The notes below the pieces were generated by a model that saw only the letters and a list, made by a program, of their open reading frames with translations, did no database searches and was not told the origin of the DNA. A stretch of DNA of 9,117 nt from positions 1-9,117 of the forward strand of contig SLHB01000164.1 of NCBI GenBank assembly GCA_007136375.1, read 5' to 3'. The DNA comes from Candidatus Hydrogenedentota bacterium (lineage in GTDB: Bacteria; Hydrogenedentota; Hydrogenedentia; Hydrogenedentales; SLHB01). The position numbers and the translations under genes were made by a program. Below are positions 1 to 5,931 of this stretch, in pieces (positions within the stretch are counted from its first letter, which is position 1; each line of letters begins with the position of its first letter).

Positions 1-989
1 GCGGCCTGCATGTTGTCCCAGTGGGTCTGGCCCGTCTGATGATTGTTCTGAGAGATATCCACGTAGGAGTAGAGGTCCGGGTGGTCGAAGGTGTGGCGGT
101 GCATGGGATTGGCCAGATCGTGGGCGTCCCACATTTCCGTGATCTCCACGCCCACGCCCGCTTCCGCGGCCCGATCGCGGATGAAACGCGCCCAGTAACC
201 GCTCCAGTGTTCGGACTCGTTGGTCTCGTTGCTGATGCAGTAGAGCACGTGGCCGTAATCCAGCGATATGGACAGGAGTTCCTCCACGAACGCTTCCTGA
301 TAGGCCAGGACAAGGGGGTTGTCCTCCTGTTCCGGCGTGGTGCGGAAGAAGGGATTCTCACGCTGCCCAGGGTGGGTGTCGACAACCTCTGGCAGGCCGC
401 TTTCGGCGGCGGTGTAGTTGATGTTGTTCGCGGGGTTGTAGGGCTGGGCCGACCACCCCACCGCCGGGTAATCCGCGTGATCGCGGGCATAGTCCACCCG
501 GTCCCAGATCTCGATCTGCACGATGACGCCGCGCTCGGCCGTCATATCCAGGAAGTTGCGGAAACGCTCCCAGTAGGCGTCATTGAAGCGTTCCAGATCG
601 TAGAGTCCCGTGTCCGGATCCTGATGAAAGGGGTAGATGTTGTCGTCGTTGAAGAAGGGATTGTCCTCGACGATCCGGTCCCGGCTTGTCATGGTGTTGC
701 GGATGTAGTTGCCGCCCGCCTCCGCGAGGAGGTCCAAGTGGGCCTCAACGCCATGGCCGCTGAGGTTCGGGTGGTTGAACGGATTGTCCTGGTCGCTCCC
801 GCCGAGAAGCAGCACGGGCTCGCCCTGGTATTGCCAGTAGCGGGGATCTTCCTCCCAGGGCTGAATCCGGTCCGCCTCGTCACCGCTGGCCGCTTCCGCC
901 GCCGCATAGTCCATGGCGGCGAGCCAGCCGGTGGCGGTCATCGCCGCCGCGAGGGCAAGGGGGATGGATCGCTGAAATCGGTTGCTCAT
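1..989 (-). CDS. Secreted TIM-barrel glycoside hydrolase-like protein, 3' end missing
   Basis: This is a probable extracytoplasmic glycosidase; the substrate is unknown. The frame is open from the ATG at 989-987 to the window edge, giving 329 complete codons and no stop, so the C-terminus lies outside. Residues 1 to about 34 form a signal peptide: basic start MSNRFQR, an Ala-rich hydrophobic core, and an AAAEAA-type cleavage region. The mature part opens with a strand-like segment (WQYQGEPVLLLGG, 52-64). A helix/strand series follows (HLDLLAEAGGNYIRNTM, 84-100; GVIVQIEIWDRVDY, 154-167), as in (beta/alpha)8 barrels. The segment HVLYCISNETNE (247-258) resembles the beta-4 Asn-Glu of clan GH-A, making E255 the likely acid/base. 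The second catalytic carboxylate would fall beyond the edge. A GGAG at 994-997 and a GGGAG at 1001-1005 precede the start. It lies 21 bp downstream of the 996-residue gene, probably in the same transcript. The fold call is fairly firm; the family assignment (GH5-like or DUF4038-like) is not. Confidence 0.8.
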   Translation of the reverse strand, partial: MSNRFQRSIPLALAAAMTATGWLAAMDYAAAEAASGDEADRIQPWEEDPRYWQYQGEPVLLLGGSDQDNPFNHPNLSGHGVEAHLDLLAEAGGNYIRNTMTSRDRIVEDNPFFNDDNIYPFHQDPDTGLYDLERFNDAYWERFRNFLDMTAERGVIVQIEIWDRVDYARDHADYPAVGWSAQPYNPANNINYTAAESGLPEVVDTHPGQRENPFFRTTPEQEDNPLVLAYQEAFVEELLSISLDYGHVLYCISNETNESEHWSGYWARFIRDRAAEAGVGVEITEMWDAHDLANPMHRHTFDHPDLYSYVDISQNNHQTGQTHWDNMQA

Positions 990-1010
990 GCAGCTCCGCG
1001 CTCCCTGTGT

Positions 1011-4001
1011 TTACTCCGCCTTCACGAGGAAGGCCAGCCAATCATCGCCGTCTTCGGGGCTCGTCAGGCGTCCATCTTCGGTTTCTCCGCCGTCCCGCCG
1101 ATCCGAGGGATCCTGAGGGTTGAACCATTCAACCCGGTACGGCCCGCCGTCGATTTCGGCGTCCACGCCGCCGCCGGAGGGCAGGTAGATCAGGTAGCGT
1201 TCCCCCGGCTCGGCCAGGCAAAATCCATTGTCCACCAGGTCCTGACGCGGCGTCATCCGGTGGAAGGGGAATTGCTCGGCCAGGTCCCACACTTGACGAA
1301 CGATGGCGTGGCGCGCCTCGTCCGCCTCGTCCGGGTCCATGCTCCCCGTGAAGCCCGCCGACGAATTGCCGCCTCCCATGTCGCCGAAGACCAGGGCCGC
1401 GGCGGACATGTGGATGACCCACGCGTTCTTGCGCAACTCGGTGTCCGTGTAGTCCCGTCCGTCAAGGGCGTTTATGTGGAACTGATTTGCGCTCCAAAGC
1501 GTCTCCTGCGCCAGGAGCGGCGTTTCCGGCGGATGATTGCGCAGCAGACCGTCGCTGAGCGTGTCCAGGCTCGCCGTCTTCGGTCCCTGGAGCGTTCCGT
1601 AGGTGAGCCACGGCTCGTCCTTGAAGGGGTCGTCTCCCGTGGCGTTGTGCACGGAGAGGAGGTGGCCAAAGCGGTTCCATTCCTGGATCATCTCGCCCAG
1701 CTCGTTGACCTCCTCGAAGGTGAAGTAGGGGCTGCCGCTCAGCAGCGGCTCCGGTCCGCCCACGTTGAGGAGCACGTTCCAGTAGCCGCCGAGCCGGGCC
1801 AGCGTGTAGCGGACATACAGGGTCTGGTCATTGGGGTCCTGGGGAAAGGCGGCGTTGCGTCCGAAAAAGCCGCCAAAGGGAAAGACCATGATCCCTCTCC
1901 CGGCGAGTTCGTCGAGGACGCCCTCCATGCGCCGGTACTCCGCGGCGTCCAAGGGCCAGAGATCCGGCGTGTTCCAGCAATGTCCCCGGCCGGAGACGTC
2001 CCGATTGAGGTAATGGCTCGCGATGGACAGTAAGTTGTAGCCCCGCGATTCCGCCCAGTCGAGAAAGCGGACCCGATCTTCGTGGGACCAGTTGGACGCG
2101 AAGAAGCGGTCGCCCACGTGGAAGCCCCGGATGAGGACGTCGCCGCCGCCTTGGAAGCCGAACCACATGGGGTTGGCTTCGTGCCGCCCAATCAGGCCGG
2201 GCGTGTCCGAGGGAACGCATTCGAAAGTCCCCTCAAGGCCTGGCGCGCCGTCGGAGAACCGCGCCTCGTAGCGCCATTCGCCCACCTGGTCCGGAAGGCA
2301 ACGGAGCCGCCAGACCGAGTCGCCGTCATGGAAGCCCCAGAACGCAATCTCCGAGCCGTCGGGCCGGGTGTAGGTCACCTCCAAGGTGACGTCCCGGTAG
2401 GGATCGGCGTAGTCCCGGTCGTTCTCCACGGCGGCCTCGAAACGCTCCCATTGGCCTATTTCCGCGGGCGGCTCGCCAACGGCGGCCAGCGCGGGCGCCG
2501 GTTGCGCGTAGTCCGTCGGAATGGCGGGAGCCGCCGCCGTGGGGAACGGCGTGGCGAAGATGGCGTACGTGACCGCGGATTCCTCCACCAAGTGGGCGCC
2601 GTCGGGAAACGGCCCTTCGGCCTGGTACGGCCCCACGTCATCGGCCCGGGCCCGCATGCGGACGCCTTCGCCTTCGTTGGCTTCCCATTCAATGGTCGAA
2701 TCGTGCCAGGCCGCCAGCCAATAGGTTTCGCCAGCGGCGATCTCCACGGGCTCTGCGAGGACGGCGGGATTCACGCCGGGGATCGTCTCGAACTCGGCGG
2801 TGGCGCTCAGCGCCTCGCCGGGCCTGCCATCGGCGTCGGCGTAGATGGCCATGCGAAGGGCGCCGGCCGACGAGCATCGGTGGAGCACCGCCTGCATGGC
2901 TCTGGCGGTGAACGGCTGCTCCGCGGTGAAGCGGATGGCGTCGAGGCGGTGCTCGCTCTGCAAGCGGACATCCGGTCCCGTGGCGAGGCCTAGCATGGGC
3001 GCGCCGGCGCCCGCGGCCATCTCCCGCATCCGGTCCCAGATGAAGGCCGCGCCCGGGTCGGAAGCGGTCCCGGCGCCGCCCTTGTCGAAGCGGGGCCACC
3101 CAGGTTCGTCCGCCTTCTGGTGCCAGGCGGCGTGCCAGAACCAGTACCCGCCCCGGCGGTAGGCGGCCTCCGCGTCTTCGATGGCCTTGGCGCGGTAGTC
3201 GTCCACTTCCTCGTAGGGGCGGTCGCCTTCGTCGTAGACGCCGGGATCGTCGTAGCTTTCGCCGCGGGTGTACTCGATCATCACGTCGCCGTTGGCGGGC
3301 GGAGTCACCTCGGGAAGGCGTCCCCACGTTTCCACGTAAAATCCGTCGTTCGCGCCTGGCTCGTGACTGACATTGACGATGCGGTTGGGATCGGCGGCCT
3401 TAGCGATGTCGTAGAGTTCCGCTTGTCCTTCCGGTGTAGTGAGAATCTCGTGATCGAATCCCGGGTGGTTTGGTTCGTTGATGAGATGAACCCAGGCGTG
3501 GGGCCATGGCGCAAGGAATTCGATGCTGTTTTCGACCGCCGCGCGCACCGCGTTGGCGTCTTCAAGCTCCTGGTCCCGTCCGCGGTAGAAGAGCATCACA
3601 ACGGGGACCATGTACTGTTCGGCCATCGCGTCCAACAGGCGCTCCAGGCGTCCCGCCACATCGGGGTCGAGCGCGCCGTCCGCCTGGAAGCCGTTGAAGG
3701 CGGAGTTCCCGCCTTCCGTGTAGCGTCCGCCCTGAATCGTGACGGCGATGCTCTGCATGCCGTGACTCCGGATGTCCTCCAGCGCGCCGATGAGGCGGTC
3801 CGTGATCTCACCGCTCTGCAACGCGTTCGCCGCGCGCAGGCCGAAGGGCGCGATCGGCTCGCCGTCCAGCTTGAACATGTTGGCTTCGCGGGTCAGCACG
3901 GGTGCTTCCCCGTGGGCGGGAACCGCCGCGAGCAGACCGCACGCGGCCGTCAAGACCCACACCCGTGCCGACACCATGGCTTTGCCGCGCGCAATTATCA
4001 T
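1011..4001 (-). CDS. Large secreted two-barrel glycoside hydrolase-like protein (GH-A-like + DUF5060/DUF4038-like)
   Basis: The 996-residue product probably acts outside the cytoplasm on a polysaccharide. Residues 1-31 are a signal peptide with likely cleavage at AHG/EA; C21 is not in a good lipobox. Residues about 40-330 form a TIM-barrel-like domain with an NEP motif (LINEPNH, 173-179; E176 likely acid/base) and a beta-8-like GGYWFWHAAWH (284-294). Residues about 338-485 are a beta-rich module with YADADGRPGEAL and GETYWLAAW, resembling extracellular jelly-roll binding modules. Residues about 512-597 resemble DUF5060 (WERFEAAV, WGFHDGDSVW, GEWRYEARF). Residues about 605-930 form a second barrel of DUF4038 type (LIRGFHVGDRFF; NVLLNVGGPE; LLAQETLW with E833). 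The tail (YRVEWFNPQDPSDRR to DDWLAFLVKAE) resembles the collagen-binding-like domain (PF12904) that often follows DUF4038. The start at 3999-4001 is chosen because GGGGAG lies 6 nt upstream; the alternative ATG at 3975-3977 has no such site. Domain limits are estimates by eye. Confidence 0.85.
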   Translation of the reverse strand: MIIARGKAMVSARVWVLTAACGLLAAVPAHGEAPVLTREANMFKLDGEPIAPFGLRAANALQSGEITDRLIGALEDIRSHGMQSIAVTIQGGRYTEGGNSAFNGFQADGALDPDVAGRLERLLDAMAEQYMVPVVMLFYRGRDQELEDANAVRAAVENSIEFLAPWPHAWVHLINEPNHPGFDHEILTTPEGQAELYDIAKAADPNRIVNVSHEPGANDGFYVETWGRLPEVTPPANGDVMIEYTRGESYDDPGVYDEGDRPYEEVDDYRAKAIEDAEAAYRRGGYWFWHAAWHQKADEPGWPRFDKGGAGTASDPGAAFIWDRMREMAAGAGAPMLGLATGPDVRLQSEHRLDAIRFTAEQPFTARAMQAVLHRCSSAGALRMAIYADADGRPGEALSATAEFETIPGVNPAVLAEPVEIAAGETYWLAAWHDSTIEWEANEGEGVRMRARADDVGPYQAEGPFPDGAHLVEESAVTYAIFATPFPTAAAPAIPTDYAQPAPALAAVGEPPAEIGQWERFEAAVENDRDYADPYRDVTLEVTYTRPDGSEIAFWGFHDGDSVWRLRCLPDQVGEWRYEARFSDGAPGLEGTFECVPSDTPGLIGRHEANPMWFGFQGGGDVLIRGFHVGDRFFASNWSHEDRVRFLDWAESRGYNLLSIASHYLNRDVSGRGHCWNTPDLWPLDAAEYRRMEGVLDELAGRGIMVFPFGGFFGRNAAFPQDPNDQTLYVRYTLARLGGYWNVLLNVGGPEPLLSGSPYFTFEEVNELGEMIQEWNRFGHLLSVHNATGDDPFKDEPWLTYGTLQGPKTASLDTLSDGLLRNHPPETPLLAQETLWSANQFHINALDGRDYTDTELRKNAWVIHMSAAALVFGDMGGGNSSAGFTGSMDPDEADEARHAIVRQVWDLAEQFPFHRMTPRQDLVDNGFCLAEPGERYLIYLPSGGGVDAEIDGGPYRVEWFNPQDPSDRRDGGETEDGRLTSPEDGDDWLAFLVKAE

Positions 4002-4007
4002 GTAGGG

Positions 4008-4013
4008 CTCCCC
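4008..4013 (-). promoter_or_regulatory. Ribosome binding site of the 996-residue hydrolase gene
   Basis: GGGGAG is read on the minus strand 6 nt before the ATG at 4001-3999. It favours this start over the in-frame ATG eight codons later, although the later start would give a more compact signal peptide. Confidence 0.55.
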
Positions 4014-4107
4014 AGCGTAAAGCGCTCCGCTTCTTGCCGTGTGGTTGCAGCTCTCATGGTAAGCATGGCGTTGTCCCGATTTCCACCGGCTCGTTAGAAT
4101 CTATGGA

Positions 4108-4230
4108 ACGCCGGCGCCGCCCGTGGCGATCGTCTCGGCTGAGAGTTGACGGGACGGGCCCGGCCGTTTCATGATGCAACCGCCACGCCGTAACGCGGGG
4201 CTCCCGATTGCCGGACAGAGACGCCGGCGT
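4108..4230. repeat. Two copies of ACGCCGGCG, one a perfect palindrome
   Basis: ACGCCGGCGT at 4221-4230 is a perfect 10-bp palindrome. ACGCCGGCGC at 4108-4117 shares its first nine bases, 113 bp away. Both lie in the divergent region between the hydrolase and sulfatase genes, so they could be paired operator sites. In GC-rich DNA such a match can be accidental. The sequence identity is certain; the function is not. Confidence 0.35.
4146..4175 (+). promoter_or_regulatory. Weak candidate promoter for the sulfatase gene
   Basis: TTGACG (4146-4151) matches five of six bases of the sigma70 -35 consensus. After an 18-bp spacer, CATGAT (4170-4175) matches four of six bases of the -10 consensus. The start codon lies about 120 bp downstream. 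Matches of this quality arise by chance, and promoter consensus in the likely host phylum is uncertain. Confidence 0.22.
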
Positions 4231-4280
4231 TTGAGGGGGCGACGGCGCCGCGCAACCCGGGGAGAAGTTCCGAGAAATAG

Positions 4281-4285
4281 GGAGG
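4281..4285 (+). promoter_or_regulatory. Ribosome binding site of the sulfatase gene
   Basis: GGAGG, inside GGGAGGG at 4280-4286, lies 10 nt before the ATG at 4296. The spacing is slightly long but still favours this start over the in-frame ATG at 4317, which has only a poor AGGG nearby. Confidence 0.5.
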
Positions 4286-4295
4286 GAATTCGGCC

Positions 4296-5912
4296 ATGGA
4301 CGCGTCAAATCAGGGCATGACTCGCAGGGACTTCGGCAAAACTTCCATCGCGGCGGGGGCGGCGGCCCTCATGGCGGGGGCGGCGGCCCAAGGGAGCGCT
4401 CAGCGCCGTCCCAACATCCTCTTCGCGCTGGCTGACGACATCTCCTATCCCCACGCTAGCGCCTATGGCTGCCCTTGGGTGAACACACCCGCCTTCGACC
4501 GCGTCGCAGAGCAGGGCATCCTGTTTTCCAACGCATACGTCCCCAATCCGAAGTGCGCGCCCGCCCGGTCGTGCACATTGACGGGCCGGAACTCCTGGCA
4601 GCTCGAAGAGGCCGCCAACCACTGGTGTCATTTCCCGAGCCGCTTCAAGGTCTACACCGAAGCCTTGGCGGAGCATGGCTACCATGTGGGGTATACCGGC
4701 AAGGGATGGGGGCCTGGCCACGCCCAAGACGCCGAGGGCGCCAACCGGCAATTGGCCGGCCAACCTTATAACGGCCGCCGCGCCGATCCGCCCGCGGGGG
4801 GCATGAGCAGCATTGACTACGCCGCCAACTTCGAGGAGTTCCTCGACGCCAAAGCGGATGCTGCGCCATTCTGCTTCTGGTATGGCGCCTATGAGCCTCA
4901 CCGGAGTTATGAGTACCGTTCGGGCGTCGAGATCGGAGGAAAGCGCGCCGACGACATCGAACGCGTGCCCGCTTTCTGGCCGGATACGGAAGAGGTCCGC
5001 GTGGATATGCTCGATTACGCTCTGGAAGTGGAGCATTTTGACGCGCATTTGGAACGGATGCTTGCGTTTCTGGAAGCGCGCGGCGAGTTGGAGAACACCT
5101 TGGTCGTGGCCAGCGCCGACCACGGCATGCCCTTCCCCCGGGCGAAGGGACAGATCTTCGAGTATGGCTGTCACGTGCCGCTGGCGATTATGTGGGCCGG
5201 CGGCATTGCGAATCCGGGACGGCGCGTGGACGACTTCGTCAGCTTCATCGATTTCGCGCCCACTTTCGTGGAGGCGGCGGGCCTGACATGGGCGGACACG
5301 GGCATGGCGCCGGCGGCGGGCCGGTCGCTGTTCAACATCCTTCAGAGCAGCGAAGGCGGCCAGGTGGATCCAGCGCGGGACCACGTGCTTGTGGGCAAGG
5401 AGCGTCACGATGTGGGCCGTCCCCTGGACTGGGGCTATCCGGCGCGGGGCGTCGTGAAGGACGGGATGTTGTACGTCCGCAATTTTGAGCCGGACCGGTG
5501 GCCGTCCGGGAATCCGGAAACCGGCTATCTCAATTGCGACGGCAGCCCCACGAAGACCGCTGTCCTCGACACATGCCAGGATCCGGAATCCCATCACTAC
5601 TGGCGCTTGTGCTTCGGCAAGCGGCCCGCGGAACAGTTGTTTGACATCCGGGAAGACCCGGACTGTGTGAATGATCTCGCCGGCGACCCGGCTTTCCGCT
5701 TGACGAAAGACGCGCTGGAGGCGCAGCTCTACACGGCGTTGCGCGCCCAAGGCGATCCCCGGATGGAGGGGCGCGGCCACGTGTTCGACGAGTACCCCTA
5801 CGCGAACGAGAGCCACCGCAACTTCTATCGCCAGTACATGGACGGCGAAGCGCCGGGGACGGGCTGGGTGAACGATTCGGATTTCGACGCGGACAAACGG
5901 CCCTACTGGTAG
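4296..5912 (+). CDS. Tat-exported type I sulfatase, possibly N-sulfoglucosamine sulfohydrolase-like
   Basis: This formylglycine-dependent sulfatase (alkaline phosphatase superfamily) hydrolyses sulfate esters or sulfamates on a carbohydrate. Residues 9-31 look like a Tat signal: TRRDFGK followed by an Ala-rich core; no clear cleavage motif beyond AQGSAQ. The mature enzyme begins RRPNILFALADDIS, with metal-ligand D47 and D48. CAPARSCTLTGR (87-98) is the CxPxR sulfatase signature, so C87 would be converted to formylglycine and R91 stabilises it. Other likely active-site residues are K136 (TGKGWGPG), H202 (YEPHRSY), D275-H276 (ADHG) and K284 (AKGQIFEYG). QLFDIREDPDCVNDLAGDP (447-465) is the usual C-terminal sulfatase segment. 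The 538-residue length is normal. The KGWGPG and GCHVPLAI segments recall the heparan N-sulfatase-like subgroup, but subfamily and substrate are not settled. It is divergent from two hydrolase genes, suggesting joint action on a sulfated glycan. No formylglycine-generating enzyme is encoded in the window, so it must lie elsewhere. Confidence 0.95.
   Translation: MDASNQGMTRRDFGKTSIAAGAAALMAGAAAQGSAQRRPNILFALADDISYPHASAYGCPWVNTPAFDRVAEQGILFSNAYVPNPKCAPARSCTLTGRNSWQLEEAANHWCHFPSRFKVYTEALAEHGYHVGYTGKGWGPGHAQDAEGANRQLAGQPYNGRRADPPAGGMSSIDYAANFEEFLDAKADAAPFCFWYGAYEPHRSYEYRSGVEIGGKRADDIERVPAFWPDTEEVRVDMLDYALEVEHFDAHLERMLAFLEARGELENTLVVASADHGMPFPRAKGQIFEYGCHVPLAIMWAGGIANPGRRVDDFVSFIDFAPTFVEAAGLTWADTGMAPAAGRSLFNILQSSEGGQVDPARDHVLVGKERHDVGRPLDWGYPARGVVKDGMLYVRNFEPDRWPSGNPETGYLNCDGSPTKTAVLDTCQDPESHHYWRLCFGKRPAEQLFDIREDPDCVNDLAGDPAFRLTKDALEAQLYTALRAQGDPRMEGRGHVFDEYPYANESHRNFYRQYMDGEAPGTGWVNDSDFDADKRPYW
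4352..4389 (+). repeat. 17-bp direct repeat within the Tat signal peptide
   Basis: GGCGGGGGCGGCGGCCC occurs at 4352-4368 and again at 4373-4389, an offset of exactly 21 bp or seven codons. The two copies encode AGAAA at residues 20-24 and 27-31 of the sulfatase, so the signal's hydrophobic core reads AGAAALM then AGAAAQG. The identity is exact; origin as a small in-frame duplication is an inference, and low-complexity GC-rich Ala/Gly coding is the alternative. Confidence 0.6.
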
Positions 5913-5931
5913 CGCGCCGCCAGGAGGGAGC
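5913..5931. other. Convergent junction with no visible terminator
   Basis: Only 19 bp separate the sulfatase stop (TAG, 5910-5912) from the ATPase stop (TGA on minus, 5932-5934). The spacer has no GC-rich hairpin followed by a T tract on either strand. Termination must occur inside the opposing gene, be Rho-dependent, or the transcripts overlap. Confidence 0.6.

Larger units (their letters stand above)
4002..4295. promoter_or_regulatory. Divergent intergenic region between hydrolase and sulfatase genes
   Basis: These 294 bp lie between two genes transcribed away from each other, so promoters for both must lie here or within the 5' ends of the genes. I see no plausible coding sequence; the short open frames are unsupported. 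Visible structure is limited to a weak sigma70-like pair for the sulfatase, two copies of ACGCCGGCG, a small TCTC-GGCT-GAGA inverted repeat at 4133-4144, and the two ribosome binding sites. No clear -10/-35 pair was found toward the hydrolase genes. Shared control of the divergent genes is an inference from layout. Confidence 0.6.

Noticed and set aside
21..2033. 670-codon plus-strand open frame antisense to both hydrolase genes
   Set aside because: It runs across two genes and their 21-bp spacer, has no ribosome binding site or recognisable domain, and its Val/Arg/Gly-rich content is typical of the reverse strand of GC-rich genes. The minus-strand frames carry signal peptides and catalytic motifs.
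2082..4097. 303- and 325-codon plus-strand open frames antisense to the 996-residue hydrolase gene
   Set aside because: Both lack a convincing ribosome binding site and any domain, and the opposite strand encodes a protein with clear modules throughout.
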